The notes beneath the pieces are model-generated. The model did not search any database. It was given only the letters and a program-made list of their open reading frames with translations, and was not told where the DNA came from. 38,535 nt of DNA from Rhodococcoides corynebacterioides (lineage in GTDB: Bacteria > Actinomycetota > Actinomycetes > Mycobacteriales > Mycobacteriaceae), in assembly GCF_019834675.1 (NCBI RefSeq), contig NZ_JABUBU010000027.1, positions 1 through 38,535 on the forward strand, given 5' to 3'. A program made the translations under genes and the position numbers. Numbering within the stretch: the stretch's first letter is position 1; each line of letters starts with the position of its first letter. Shown piece by piece: positions 8,282-17,919 of the stretch.

Positions 8282-8316
8282 AACGGCCCCGCACTCACGG
8301 GGAGTGCGGGGCCGTT
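8282..8316 (-). terminator. S10 operon terminator hairpin
   Basis: A perfect 15-bp stem (AACGGCCCCGCACTC, 8282-8296, with GAGTGCGGGGCCGTT, 8302-8316) around a 5-nt loop, beginning 16 nt after the rpsQ stop codon on the minus strand. There is no U-tract, which is common for actinobacterial intrinsic terminators. The stem is symmetric, so it may also stop rightward transcription from the DUF559 gene. Confidence 0.75.
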
Positions 8317-8332
8317 CGCGGTACTGCAGGTC

Positions 8333-8611
8333 TTACTTGGCCTTCTCGAGGACCTCGACCAGTCGCCAGTGCTTGGTGGCGGACAGGGGGCGGGTCTCCA
8401 TGAGCTGAACGCGGTCGCCGACGCCGGCGATCCCGTTCTCGTCATGGGCCTTGACCTTGGTGGTGCGTCGGATGATCTTGCCGTAGAGGGCGTGCTTCAC
8501 ACGGTCCTCGAGCTCGACGACGATCGTCTTCTGCATCTTGTCGGAGACGACGTAACCGATACGCGTCTTCCGGCTGTTGCGGGTCTCTTCAGTCACTGCT
8601 TCCTCGCTCAC
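8333..8611 (-). CDS. rpsQ: 30S ribosomal protein S17
   Basis: A 92-residue S17, a 16S rRNA-binding protein of the 30S body. The core [45 protein letters not shown] is unmistakable and is followed by [26 protein letters not shown]. An N-terminal extension of ~13 acidic residues precedes it. It starts with a GTG that overlaps the rpmC stop. It is the last gene of this S10 operon; a strong hairpin follows. Confidence 0.97.
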   Translation of the reverse strand: MSEEAVTEETRNSRKTRIGYVVSDKMQKTIVVELEDRVKHALYGKIIRRTTKVKAHDENGIAGVGDRVQLMETRPLSATKHWRLVEVLEKAK

Positions 8612-8853
8612 GCTGCGTCACCTGCCGTGTCCTCGGACGGACCGCTGGCCAGCCCGAGCTCACGCTCACGCATGACGGTGTAGATGCGCGCGATCTCGTG
8701 GCGGACGACGCGCAGTCGACGGTTGTTGTCCAGCTGGCCGGTGGCCATCTGGAAGCGGAGGTTGAACAGCTCCTCCTTCGACTCACGAAGGCGGTCGATC
8801 AGTTCTTCGTCACCGAGCTCGCGGAGCTCGGCAGCCGGGGTACCGGTGGCCAT
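8608..8853 (-). CDS. rpmC: 50S ribosomal protein L29
   Basis: An 81-residue L29, which sits near the polypeptide exit tunnel. The diagnostic segment is [56 protein letters not shown]. The tail ([15 protein letters not shown]) is a short acidic extension. The ATG at 8853 overlaps the rplP stop (ATGA). A longer open frame exists upstream but is only antisense or shifted sequence over rplP. Confidence 0.96.
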   Translation of the reverse strand: MATGTPAAELRELGDEELIDRLRESKEELFNLRFQMATGQLDNNRRLRVVRHEIARIYTVMRERELGLASGPSEDTAGDAA

Positions 8854-9269
8854 CAGAACTGAACCTCCCTCGTGACGATGCGTGCCTTCATCGGCAGCTT
8901 GTGGATCGCGCGGGTCAGCGCCTCGCGGGCGATGGCCTCGTCCGGGTAGCTGAGCTCGAAGAGCACGCGGCCGGGCTTGACGTTGGCGACCCACCACTCC
9001 GGCGAACCCTTACCGGAACCCATGCGGGTCTCGGCCGGCTTCTTGGTGAGCGGGCGGTCCGGGTAGATGTTGATCCAGACCTTGCCGCCACGCTTGATGT
9101 GGCGGGTGACGGCGATACGAGCTGCCTCGATCTGACGGTTGGTGACGTAGGCCGGCCCGAGAGCCTGGATGCCGTAGTCACCGAAGGTCACCTGAGTCCC
9201 GCCCTTGGCGGCACCCGAACGCTTGGGGTGGTGCTGCTTGCGGTGCTTGACCCGACGTGGGATCAACAT
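8853..9269 (-). CDS. rplP: 50S ribosomal protein L16
   Basis: A 138-residue L16, a late-assembling 50S protein near the peptidyl transferase centre and A-site tRNA. It opens with [37 protein letters not shown] and contains [41 protein letters not shown] and VKPGRVLFE. Full length, starting at an ATG 3 nt past the rpsC stop. Confidence 0.97.
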   Translation of the reverse strand: MLIPRRVKHRKQHHPKRSGAAKGGTQVTFGDYGIQALGPAYVTNRQIEAARIAVTRHIKRGGKVWINIYPDRPLTKKPAETRMGSGKGSPEWWVANVKPGRVLFELSYPDEAIAREALTRAIHKLPMKARIVTREVQF

Positions 9270-9272
9270 GCG

Positions 9273-10485
<1,213 letters not shown>

Positions 10486-10489
<4 letters not shown>

Positions 10490-10767
10490 CGCCTCTTCGC
10501 CTTCCGGTCGTCCTTGATGTGTCCCTTGAACGTGCGCGTCGGCGCGAACTCACCGAGCTTGTGTCCGACCATGGCATCCGAGACGAACACCGGGACGTGC
10601 TTGCGACCGTCGTGGACGGCGAAGGTGTGTCCGATGAAATCGGGGGTGATGGTCGAGCGACGCGACCAGGTCTTGATGACCTGCTTCGTGCCCTTCTCGT
10701 TCTGAACGTCCACCTTCTTCAGGAGGTGGTCGTCGACGAACGGGCCTTTCTTCAGACTGCGTGGCAT
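10486..10767 (-). CDS. rpsS: 30S ribosomal protein S19
   Basis: A 93-residue S19, which pairs with S13 in the 30S head. The sequence [19 protein letters not shown]...[62 protein letters not shown] is complete. An AGGAGGG-type ribosome binding site lies just upstream of the ATG, in the 17-bp gap after rplB. Confidence 0.97.
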
Positions 10768-10784
10768 CTGCTACTCCCTCCTGC

Positions 10785-11621
10785 TTATCGCTTGTTCTTG
10801 CCGGTGCGGCGGCGGCGGACGATCAACTGATCGGACGGCTTGTTCTTGCGGGTGCGGCCTTCAGGCTGTCCCCAGGGGCTGACCGGGTGGCGACCACCGG
10901 AGGTCTTGCCCTCACCACCACCGTGCGGGTGGTCGACCGGGTTCATGACGACACCACGGACGGTGGGGCGCTTGCCCTTCCAGCGCATGCGGCCGGCCTT
11001 GCCCCAGTTGATGTTGGACTGCTCGGCGTTGCCGACCTCGCCGACGGTGGCGCGGCAGCGCACGTCGACGCGGCGGATCTCACCGGACGGCATACGCAGC
11101 GTGGCGTAGGGGCCCTCCTTGCCGAGGAGCTGGATGCCGGCGCCGGCGGAGCGAGCCATCTTGGCTCCGCCGCCGGGACGCAGCTCCACCGCGTGGATGG
11201 TGGTACCCGTCGGGATGTTGCGCAGCGGCAGGTTGTTGCCCGGCTTGATGTCCGCGGTCGCACCGGACTCGATGGGCGAACCCTGCGAGATGCCCTTCGG
11301 CGCGATGATGTAGCGCTTCTCGCCGTCGGCGTAGTGCAGCAGCGCGATGTTGGCGGTGCGGTTGGGGTCGTACTCGATGTGAGCGACCTTGGCCGGCACG
11401 CCGTCCTTGTCGTTGCGACGGAAGTCGATCAGACGGTAGGCGCGCTTGTGGCCGCCACCCTTGTGACGGGTGGTGATGCGACCGTGGGCGTTGCGGCCTC
11501 CGCGGCCGTGCAGCGGGCGGATGAGCGACTTCTCCGGTGTCGAGCGCGTGATCTCCGCGAAATCGGAGACACTCGCGCCGCGACGACCGGGAGTGGTCGG
11601 CTTGTACTTGCGAATTGCCAT
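10785..11621 (-). CDS. rplB: 50S ribosomal protein L2
   Basis: A 278-residue L2, needed for subunit association and the peptidyl transferase centre. It opens [21 protein letters not shown] and carries [49 protein letters not shown] and the highly conserved [33 protein letters not shown] with its functional His. Full length; ATG start after a 48-bp spacer from rplW. Confidence 0.97.
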   Translation of the reverse strand: MAIRKYKPTTPGRRGASVSDFAEITRSTPEKSLIRPLHGRGGRNAHGRITTRHKGGGHKRAYRLIDFRRNDKDGVPAKVAHIEYDPNRTANIALLHYADGEKRYIIAPKGISQGSPIESGATADIKPGNNLPLRNIPTGTTIHAVELRPGGGAKMARSAGAGIQLLGKEGPYATLRMPSGEIRRVDVRCRATVGEVGNAEQSNINWGKAGRMRWKGKRPTVRGVVMNPVDHPHGGGEGKTSGGRHPVSPWGQPEGRTRKNKPSDQLIVRRRRTGKNKR

Positions 11622-11669
11622 GTTTGTCTCGTCCCTTGATCCTCGAGGACCCTCGTGAGCTCCGGCCGC

Positions 11670-11975
11670 TTACGCGACCGGGCCCCCGAAGATCTCGATG
11701 GGCTTGCTGTCGGCCGAGAGGGTCACGAGCGCGCGCTTGGTGGACTTGCGCGTGCCGTAGCCGAATCGGGTCCGCTTGCGCTTACCCTGCCGGTTGGCGG
11801 TGTTGACGCTGGTCACGGTCACGCCGAAGATCTTCTCCACGGCGATCTTGATCTGCGTCTTGTTCGAGTCGGGGTGCACGATGAACGTGTACGTCCCCTG
11901 CTCGATCAGTCCGTAGGACTTCTCCGAGATGACCGGCGCCAGCAGGATGTCGCGGGGGTCCGCGATGGTGCTCAC
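11670..11975 (-). CDS. rplW: 50S ribosomal protein L23
   Basis: A 101-residue L23, the exit-tunnel protein that docks trigger factor and SRP. It reads [81 protein letters not shown]. It begins with a GTG overlapping the rplD stop codon. Confidence 0.97.
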   Translation of the reverse strand: MSTIADPRDILLAPVISEKSYGLIEQGTYTFIVHPDSNKTQIKIAVEKIFGVTVTSVNTANRQGKRKRTRFGYGTRKSTKRALVTLSADSKPIEIFGGPVA

Positions 11976-12661
11976 TTGTCGTCCTCCTGTGCTTCCGCAG
12001 CCGCCGAGCGAGCCGGACCTGCGATGAAGGTGTTCAGCGCCTCGACCGTGAAGATCACGTCGTCGCTCTCGAGGACGTCGTAGGTGTTCAGCTGGTCGGG
12101 GGCGATGGGGTGCACACCGTCGAGGTTCTGCACCGACTTCCAGGCAGCGAGGTCCGCACGGCCGATGACCAACAGGACCTTCTTGCGATCGGTGAGCTCG
12201 GCGAGGAAGGAACGCGCGCCCTTGGTGGACGGCACCTGCCCGGCGACCAGCTCGGTGATCACGTGGATGCGCTCGCTGCGCGCCCGGTCGGAGAGGGCTC
12301 CGCGCAGAGCGGCGGCCTTCATCTTCTTGGGGGTGCGCTGGCTGTAGTCACGCGGCTGCGGGCCGTGGACCGTGCCACCGCCGACGAACTGCGGTGCGCG
12401 GGTCGAACCCTGGCGTGCGCGGCCGGTGCCCTTCTGGCGGTACGGCTTCTTGCCGCCACCGCGGACCTCGCCACGCGTCTTCGTCGAGTGCGTGCCCTGG
12501 CGTGCGGCCGCGAGCTGCGCGACGACGACCTGGTGCATCAGCGCGATGTTCGCGGTGCGGTCGAAGATCTCGGCGGGGAGATCGACGGTGCCGTTGGCCT
12601 TGCCGCCGGCTTCCTTGACGTCGAGCGTCAACTTCGTTGCGCTCTTCTCGAGACTGGTCAT
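11972..12661 (-). CDS. rplD: 50S ribosomal protein L4
   Basis: A 229-residue L4, an exit-tunnel constriction protein and in some bacteria a feedback regulator of the S10 operon. Visible signatures are [46 protein letters not shown] and [34 protein letters not shown]. It is followed by a C-terminal Ala-rich extension. The ATG overlaps the rplC stop. No evidence here shows that autoregulation occurs in this organism. Confidence 0.97.
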   Translation of the reverse strand: MTSLEKSATKLTLDVKEAGGKANGTVDLPAEIFDRTANIALMHQVVVAQLAAARQGTHSTKTRGEVRGGGKKPYRQKGTGRARQGSTRAPQFVGGGTVHGPQPRDYSQRTPKKMKAAALRGALSDRARSERIHVITELVAGQVPSTKGARSFLAELTDRKKVLLVIGRADLAAWKSVQNLDGVHPIAPDQLNTYDVLESDDVIFTVEALNTFIAGPARSAAAEAQEDDK

Positions 12662-13323
12662 GCTCGCGCACCACCCTTCACTGCGCTCTTGACGATCACG
12701 ACGCCGCCCTTGCGGCCCGGGATCGCACCTTTGATCAGCAGCAGGCCGTTCTCGGCGTCCACCTTGTGGACCGAGAGGTTCTGCGTCGTGACGCGGTCGC
12801 TACCCATCCGACCCGACATGCGCATGCCCTTGAACACGCGGCCGGGGGTGGCGCAACCACCGATGGAACCGGGGCGACGGTGCACGGCCTGGGCGCCGTG
12901 GCTGGCTCCCTGACCGGCGAAGCCGTGGCGCTTCATCGTGCCGGCGAAGCCCTTGCCCTTGCTGATGCCGGTGACGTCGACGTAGGCGCCGTCCTCGAAC
13001 TCGGCGGCGGTGAGCTCCTGGCCGACCTCGAAGGCGGCGGTGTCGGCGACACGCAGCTCGGCGAGGTGGCGGCGCGGCGTGACGCCGGCCTTGGCGAACT
13101 GACCGGAGACCGGCTTGTTCACCTTGCGGGGATCGATGGCGCCGAAGGCGACCTGGACGGCGCTGTAGCCGTCGCGCTCCTCGGTGCGGATCGCGGTCAC
13201 GACGTTCGGATCCGCCTTGACGACGGTGACCGGGACGACGCGGTTGTTCTCGTCGAAGACCTGGGTCATGCCGAGCTTGGTGCCCAGAATTCCCTTGGCC
13301 GGACGGTTCTTGTTGTCAGTCAT
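12658..13323 (-). CDS. rplC: 50S ribosomal protein L3
   Basis: A 221-residue L3, an early-assembling protein near the peptidyl transferase centre. It opens [35 protein letters not shown] and contains [58 protein letters not shown]. The ATG at 13323 was chosen because the homology starts there; a longer open frame upstream runs over rpsJ in another frame. Confidence 0.97.
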   Translation of the reverse strand: MTDNKNRPAKGILGTKLGMTQVFDENNRVVPVTVVKADPNVVTAIRTEERDGYSAVQVAFGAIDPRKVNKPVSGQFAKAGVTPRRHLAELRVADTAAFEVGQELTAAEFEDGAYVDVTGISKGKGFAGTMKRHGFAGQGASHGAQAVHRRPGSIGGCATPGRVFKGMRMSGRMGSDRVTTQNLSVHKVDAENGLLLIKGAIPGRKGGVVIVKSAVKGGARA

Positions 13324-13337
13324 GGTTGTCTCCGCGC

Positions 13338-13643
13338 TCACTGAATGTTGACGTCGACGCTGGCCGGCAGGTCGATACGCATGAGTGCGTCGACGGTCTT
13401 CGGCGTCGGGTCGAGAATGTCGATGAGTCGCTTGTGAGTACGCATCTCGAAGTGCTCGCGAGAATCCTTGTACTTGTGCGGCGAACGAATGACGCAGTAC
13501 ACGTTCTTCTCGGTGGGCAACGGCACCGGTCCGACCACGCGGGCCCCGGTACGGGTCACCGTCTCGACGATCTTGCGTGCAGACGCGTCGATCGCTTCGT
13601 GGTCGTAGGCCTTGAGCCTGATGCGGATCTTCTGTCCCGCCAC
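13338..13643 (-). CDS. rpsJ: 30S ribosomal protein S10 (first gene of operon)
   Basis: A 101-residue S10 (NusE), a 30S head protein that also joins the NusB/NusG antitermination complex. It reads [76 protein letters not shown]. The start is a GTG preceded by a strong purine-rich Shine-Dalgarno (AAGGAAGAGG). It heads eleven minus-strand ribosomal genes. Confidence 0.97.
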   Translation of the reverse strand: MAGQKIRIRLKAYDHEAIDASARKIVETVTRTGARVVGPVPLPTEKNVYCVIRSPHKYKDSREHFEMRTHKRLIDILDPTPKTVDALMRIDLPASVDVNIQ

Positions 13644-13663
13644 GCTTATGTCCTCTTCCTTGC

Positions 13664-13692
13664 CCGTAGGTGTCGACCGACTCGGGTGTCAA
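13664..13692 (-). promoter_or_regulatory. Possible S10 operon promoter
   Basis: On the minus strand, TTGACA (13692-13687) is followed after 18 nt by TACGGG (13669-13664). This gives a consensus -35 but a weak -10, only about 20 nt before the rpsJ start. I found no TANNNT hexamer elsewhere in the 13.68-14.15 kb stretch on this strand, so this is the best candidate, but a weak one. Confidence 0.3.
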
Positions 13693-14142
13693 CCAACTCG
13701 GTAGGTCTTCTCGCGGTTCGCCGGGACGAGTCCCGAACGTTCCGGCAGTGCGCGTCCGGCCCCGACGGGACGGACGACATCCGATGACGAATCACGTGGC
13801 GGAGCCGCTGTGGGCACGCACGAGGCGTGGCCGGGACATCCGTTGCCGCTGTTCATCTGTCATGGATCTCCGGTCCACGCGGTCGGGCGTGTCGCATTCC
13901 CGACCAATCCTCTGCCCGGTCCGGTGTCCCGGATGGGCGAGTCGTGTACGAACCGGATGCGCCCATCGAGCCGGCGCGATCACTGCTTGTTCACTGCCCG
14001 ACCGACGGTCACTCCGCGCACGCACGAGGCGCACGACAGCGATCACCTCGGTCAAGGCAACCCGACGAGTATGACCCACGAACGGGGCTCAGTTCAAATC
14101 GACTCCGTCACACTCGTCGGGCCCAGCGGCGGGCCCGCCGAG
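13693..14142. other. Non-coding stretch upstream of rpsJ
   Basis: About 450 bp between the S10 operon and the DUF4442 gene. Several open frames cross it on both strands, but none has a ribosome binding site, family resemblance or consistent start, and I judge them chance frames of GC-rich DNA. A GC hairpin (CGGGCCC at 14119-14125 with GGGCCCG at 14131-14137) lies near the right end. Part of the stretch may be the S10 leader, if the operon has an earlier promoter. Confidence 0.4.
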
Positions 14143-14148
14143 TAGGGT
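14143..14148 (+). promoter_or_regulatory. -10 hexamer for leaderless DUF4442 gene
   Basis: TAGGGT fits TANNNT and lies 8 nt before the ATG at 14157. No Shine-Dalgarno is present, so a leaderless or nearly leaderless transcript is likely. Confidence 0.5.
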
Positions 14149-14156
14149 CCGCGGTC

Positions 14157-14630
14157 ATGACCACCGTGACCGGCACGTACGGGCTCTGGCGCCGTCTGCC
14201 GCGCCCCGTGCGCAGTCCGCTCTTCTCTCTCGGCATGTGCGCGCGCGTCCCGTTCTTCGCGACCGTGCTCCCCCGCGTGCGCGAGCTCGAACCCGGCCGG
14301 TGCGTGGTGACGGCGCCGATGTGGTTCGGCGTGCACAACCATCTGCACACCTTCCACGCCATCGCGTCCTGCAACCTGGCCGAGGTCGCCATGGGGATGC
14401 TGGCGGAGGCCACCGTCCCGACGACGCACCGGTGGATCCCCAAGGGGATGACGGTGTCCTACCTCGCGGCGGGGCGGACGGGTATGACGGCCCGAGCCGA
14501 GTTGGACGAACTGCCAGACTTCGGCGCTCTCACCGAGGGCACCGACCTGGTGATTCCGGTGTACCTGACGGATCGGTCGGGTGCCGAGGTGGTGCACGCG
14601 GACATCACGGTGTGGGTCACACCCAAATAG
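14157..14630 (+). CDS. DUF4442 hotdog-fold protein
   Basis: A 157-residue protein resembling the DUF4442 group of the hotdog (thioesterase-like) superfamily. MWFGVHNHLHTFHAIASCNLAEVAMGMLAEATVPTTHRWIPKGMTVSYLAAGRTGMTARAEL matches the family's central helix and following strands. Members resemble acyl-CoA thioesterases (PaaI type), but the substrate here is unknown. The end of the coding sequence (VWVTPK, stop) lies in the first of three 25-bp repeat units, so repeat expansion has touched its 3' end. It converges on the esterase gene. Confidence 0.75.
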   Translation: MTTVTGTYGLWRRLPRPVRSPLFSLGMCARVPFFATVLPRVRELEPGRCVVTAPMWFGVHNHLHTFHAIASCNLAEVAMGMLAEATVPTTHRWIPKGMTVSYLAAGRTGMTARAELDELPDFGALTEGTDLVIPVYLTDRSGAEVVHADITVWVTPK

Positions 14631-14673
14631 CCCGGTGTGGGTCACACCGAAGTAATTCGGCGTGGGTCACACC
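14609..14673. repeat. Three palindromes at exact 25-bp period
   Basis: GGTGTGGGTCACACC occurs at 14609-14623 and 14634-14648, and as GGCGTGGGTCACACC at 14659-14673. Start-to-start distance is exactly 25 bp. Each unit is a dyad (GGTGTG-GGT-CACACC, one mismatch in copy 3). The array sits between the convergent DUF4442 and esterase genes; copy 1 is in the DUF4442 coding end. It could act as a tandem hairpin terminator or a protein-binding array. Confidence 0.75.
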
Positions 14674-14690
14674 CGAGTGGTCGCGTCGGG

Positions 14691-15788
14691 TCAGAGGCCG
14701 AGCGACGCAGCGGTGAACGGCCAGGACTTGTGGAGATCCTCCTGCCAGTAGGCCCAGGAGTGCGTGGCCGGTCCGCGGAAGTCGACGACGGCGGGGATGC
14801 CCAGTTCGGCGAGTCGGCCGGCGAAGACGCGGGTGCAGTGGTCGGTGATGGACTCGATGCCGCCGCCGACGATCACGCGGTTCACCAGGTCGGCGACGTC
14901 CCCGCCGATGCGCGCGCTGGTCAGGGTGTCGTCGAAGCCGGGCAGGCCGTTGCCGGTGGAGAGGTAGAGCGGGGTGCCGCGCAGTTTCTCGGCGTTGAGC
15001 AGGGCGTCGTTGGCGATCCAGCCGGGCCCGCCGGTGGGTCCCCACATGTTCTCGGTGTCGCCGCCGCCGCGCGCCTCGACGACGAGCTTGACGTAGGCCG
15101 CCCCGAGGTCGTCCGAGGTGTTGGCGCAGCCGCTGAACGAGGTGACGGAGGAATAGAACCCGGGGGCGTCGGCAGCCAGCATGAGCACCGCGCTCGCGGC
15201 CATCGAGATTCCGCCGACGGCCTGGCGTCCGTCGGTTCCGAGGGCGGCGTTCATCAACGGCGGGAGTTCCGACGTGAGAAACGTCTCCCACTTGTTGCGG
15301 CCGAGTTCGGGATCGTCGGCGAGCCAATCCGTGTAATAGCTGAACGCGCCGGCCTTGGGGATGACGACGTTGACGTTCTTGTCCGCGAAGAATGGCACGA
15401 CGTCCGTCTGGTCGGGCCAGTTGCTGGACGGATCCTCGCCGCCGCTCGCGCCGTTCAGCAGGTAGTAGGTGGGCCGCGGAACGCTGGTGTCGGCCGGCCG
15501 GAGCACCTGCAGGTCGACGGTGCGGTCCATCGAGGCCGAGCGGACCACCACGTCGTACCGCTGCCCCTCGACTCGCGTCACCGAGACCACGCTGCTGCCG
15601 TCGGCGCCCACGAAGCCCGACGTCGGTGCCGACGACACCGCTGCGGCGCCGGAAACGGGTTGCGCCACTGCGGAACCCGCACTGACGACCGCGGTGGAGG
15701 CGACGACGGCGGCCACGGCGAGAACGCCGAACGACCGCCGTGTGCGCGCAGCGACGGCGGGGACGGACGAGTGGGTGCGAACCTTCAC
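14691..15788 (-). CDS. Secreted antigen 85-like esterase / mycolyltransferase family
   Basis: A 365-residue exported alpha/beta hydrolase of the antigen 85 / esterase D family. The N-terminus is a signal peptide (RTRR, then a long Ala/Val segment, cleavage likely after Ala42 in SAVA-Q). The nucleophile is Ser195 in GGISMAASA (GxSMxx elbow), a Cys-containing FSGCANTS follows, and the C-terminal catalytic His is His343 in GPATHSWAYWQEDL. Antigen 85 proteins transfer mycolic acids to trehalose or arabinogalactan in the cell envelope; whether this one uses mycolates or is a general esterase cannot be decided by eye. The GTG at 15788 follows a GAAGGGA sequence and puts the signal peptide in the right place. 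Confidence 0.85.
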   Translation of the reverse strand: MKVRTHSSVPAVAARTRRSFGVLAVAAVVASTAVVSAGSAVAQPVSGAAAVSSAPTSGFVGADGSSVVSVTRVEGQRYDVVVRSASMDRTVDLQVLRPADTSVPRPTYYLLNGASGGEDPSSNWPDQTDVVPFFADKNVNVVIPKAGAFSYYTDWLADDPELGRNKWETFLTSELPPLMNAALGTDGRQAVGGISMAASAVLMLAADAPGFYSSVTSFSGCANTSDDLGAAYVKLVVEARGGGDTENMWGPTGGPGWIANDALLNAEKLRGTPLYLSTGNGLPGFDDTLTSARIGGDVADLVNRVIVGGGIESITDHCTRVFAGRLAELGIPAVVDFRGPATHSWAYWQEDLHKSWPFTAASLGL

Positions 15789-15865
15789 GGCGGCGGTGTT
15801 CCCTTCGATGACGCGGCAGGTACCGACCGGCCGGCCGAGGCCGGTGCGGGGCACCCTCGGCCGTC

Positions 15866-15871
15866 ACAGTA
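15866..15871 (-). promoter_or_regulatory. Possible -10 of esterase promoter
   Basis: TACTGT on the minus strand (TANNNT) would start transcription near 15859, leaving a leader of ~70 nt before the GTG at 15788. No convincing -35 was seen. Confidence 0.3.
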
Positions 15872-16132
15872 ACCGGGCGGAGCGGACGCCGTGAACGCTC
15901 GAGACCTCCCCGAGACCACATCGTCATCGGACGCAGGCCCGGCGCGTCGGCGCGCGGTCGTCGTTCGCGGACATTTCCCACGCCGTTTCCCCGGGCGCGC
16001 CGACCGACTCGTCCCGGCCGAGAATGGCGGCCTCATCGCCGCGCCGTACCGCGGTGTTACAGCCCGAGGGCCCGTGCGCCGACGAAGGTCCGTTCCCGGT
16101 CGCGTCCGCATCTCCCTGCATTTTTCTTCTGC
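15872..16132. other. Divergent intergenic region, esterase / ABC exporter
   Basis: About 260 bp between the two divergent promoter elements. No open frame with a credible start or family resemblance was seen, and no clear repeat. It presumably holds regulatory sites for one or both genes. Confidence 0.35.
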
Positions 16133-16138
16133 CATACT
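16133..16138 (+). promoter_or_regulatory. -10-like hexamer for leaderless ABC operon
   Basis: CATACT (one mismatch to TATACT) lies exactly 7 nt before the ATG at 16146, the same spacing as other leaderless starts in this window. No Shine-Dalgarno precedes this ATG. Confidence 0.4.
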
Positions 16139-16145
16139 CGAGGCC

Positions 16146-17114
16146 ATGCCTACCGGAGTGGCCGTTCACGTCGACGGAATCACCAAGTCGTTCGGCGACG
16201 TCCACGCACTGCGGGGGGTGAGCTTCTCCGTCCCCGTCGGGTCGGTCCTCGGCGTCCTCGGTCCCAACGGCGCCGGCAAGACGACCACCGTGAACGTGCT
16301 GTCCACGCTGCTGCGACCCGATGGCGGCCACGCGTCGGTGTCCGGGTTCGACGTCGTGAAGAACGCGCAGGACGTCCGCAAACGCATCATGCTGACCGGC
16401 CAGTACGCCGCGCTCGACCAGGGCCTGACCGGTGCCGAGAACCTCGAACTGTTCGGCCGGTTGATGGGGCTGTCGAAGAAGGCGGCTCGCGCTCGCGGAA
16501 CCGAGTTGCTCGAGCAGTTCGACCTGGTCGCCGCCGCCGACCGCAAGGTGTCGGGGTACTCCGGCGGCATGCGTCGTCGTATCGACATCGCCTGCGGGCT
16601 GGTCACGCGGCCCGACGTGGTGTTCCTCGACGAGCCCACCACCGGCCTCGATCCCCGCAGTCGCCAGTCCGTCTGGTCGTTGGTGGAGAACCTCAAGAAC
16701 GAGGGCATCACGATCCTCCTCACCACCCAGTACCTCGAGGAGGCGGACCTCCTCAGCGACAACATCGTCGTCATCGACAAGGGCACCGTGATCGCCGAGG
16801 GCACGGCCGACCAGCTCAAGGCCCGCACCGGCGACAGCTACTGCGAGGTGGTTCCGCGTCAGCCGGCCGACCTCGGTCGGGTTCGCGAGATTCTCGCCGC
16901 CGTCGCCGGATCGGCCGCGGTGGTCGACGACTCGGAGCCCGATCGCATGTCGATTCCGGCCGCGCACGGCCCGCGCACGCTCACCGAGGTGGTGCGCCGG
17001 CTCGACATGGCCGAGATCGACCTGGCCGACATCGCCCTGCGGCGTCCGTCGCTCGACGACGTCTTCCTCTCCCTCACCGGCCACTCCGAGCGGCGAGACG
17101 AGCCGGCGCGGTGA
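16146..17114 (+). CDS. Daunorubicin-resistance-type ABC exporter, ATP-binding subunit (DrrA-like)
   Basis: A 322-residue ABC ATPase. Walker A is GPNGAGKT at 39-46, the Q-loop region is GQYAALDQGLTGAENL, the signature is SGGMRRRIDIA, Walker B is VVFLDEPTTGLDPRS, and the H-loop analogue is LLTTQYLEEAD (Gln in place of His, as in DrrA-type ATPases). The C-terminal DrrA extension ends RRPSLDDVFLSLTGH, the family hallmark. It powers two permeases encoded immediately downstream (GTG overlaps its stop). Family members export antibiotics, phenolic lipids or glycolipids. Position before the p-aminophenylalanine cluster makes product efflux and self-protection plausible; the nearby esterase would equally fit envelope-lipid export. 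Confidence 0.93.
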   Translation: MPTGVAVHVDGITKSFGDVHALRGVSFSVPVGSVLGVLGPNGAGKTTTVNVLSTLLRPDGGHASVSGFDVVKNAQDVRKRIMLTGQYAALDQGLTGAENLELFGRLMGLSKKAARARGTELLEQFDLVAAADRKVSGYSGGMRRRIDIACGLVTRPDVVFLDEPTTGLDPRSRQSVWSLVENLKNEGITILLTTQYLEEADLLSDNIVVIDKGTVIAEGTADQLKARTGDSYCEVVPRQPADLGRVREILAAVAGSAAVVDDSEPDRMSIPAAHGPRTLTEVVRRLDMAEIDLADIALRRPSLDDVFLSLTGHSERRDEPAR

Positions 17115-17917
17115 CGGCGACCGTCGCGACGACGCGGTCCAGCGGGCGCCATCGCGCCCCGGAACTGTCGTCGTTCCAGCAGTGGCGGGCCCTGACCGGC
17201 CGCGTCATCGCCAGTCAGCTGCGCACCCACGAACTCACTGTCGCGCTGCTCGCCCCGGCGATCTTCGCCATCGGCTTCTATCTGCCCCTGCGCTTCGTCA
17301 TGCGTGTCCAGGGCATCGACTACGCCCAGTTCGTCATGCCGATCATCGTGCTGCAGGCCATGGCGTTCACCGCCATCTCGGCCGCCTCGCGCGGTGCGGC
17401 GGAGGAACTCAACGGCATCAACCCGCGCTTCAAGACCATGCCGATCGGGCCGGCGGTGCCCCTGCTCGCCCGCATCGGCGGCGCGACGTTCCGCTCCGCC
17501 CTGTCGCTGATCGCGGCGCTCTTCTACGGCTACCTGATCGGCTTCCGGTTCACCGGCGGCGTCGGGCCGGCCGTGCTGTTCGTGACCATCGCGATGCTGG
17601 TGGGCACCGCGTTCGCCATGGGCGGCGACGCCATCGGCGTGCTCTCCCGCAGCCCCGAGGCCACCAGTCAGGCGCTCACGCTGCCGCAGCTCATCCTCGG
17701 CATGCTGTCCACCGGGTTCGTCCCGGAGGAGGGCTTCCCGGAATGGATCCGTCCGTTCGCCCGCAATCAGCCGATCTCGCAGTTCGCGCACGCCATGCGT
17801 GACCTCGCCGAGGGCACCGTGAACTCCGCCGCCCTGATCCCGGCCCTGCTGTGGTGCCTGGCCTTCGTGGTGATCTTCGCGCCGCTGTCGATCTGGGCGA
17901 ACGTGAGGAGGCAGTGA
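17111..17917 (+). CDS. ABC-2 type permease (DrrB-like)
   Basis: A 268-residue ABC-2 membrane protein with six predicted hydrophobic segments (examples: LTVALLAPAIFAIGFYLPL, IIVLQAMAFTAISAA, ALSLIAALFYGYLIGF, AVLFVTIAMLVGTAFAM, LILGMLSTGFVP, LLWCLAFVVIFAPL). The family motif near segment 5 reads LPQLILGMLSTGFVPEEGFPEWIRPFARNQPISQFAHAMRDL. It starts with a GTG overlapping the ATPase stop, so the subunits are coupled. It would pair with the DrrC-like protein as a heterodimeric channel. Confidence 0.9.
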   Translation: MTATVATTRSSGRHRAPELSSFQQWRALTGRVIASQLRTHELTVALLAPAIFAIGFYLPLRFVMRVQGIDYAQFVMPIIVLQAMAFTAISAASRGAAEELNGINPRFKTMPIGPAVPLLARIGGATFRSALSLIAALFYGYLIGFRFTGGVGPAVLFVTIAMLVGTAFAMGGDAIGVLSRSPEATSQALTLPQLILGMLSTGFVPEEGFPEWIRPFARNQPISQFAHAMRDLAEGTVNSAALIPALLWCLAFVVIFAPLSIWANVRRQ

Positions 17918-17919
17918 GC

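Noticed and set aside
13792..14079. Small Arg-rich open frame upstream of rpsJ on the minus strand
   Set aside because: No ribosome binding site, no recognisable sequence and biased composition; treated as non-coding.
14609..14673. Possible CRISPR array
   Set aside because: Units repeat every 25 bp with only ~10 bp between them, there are no unique spacers of usual length and no cas genes.
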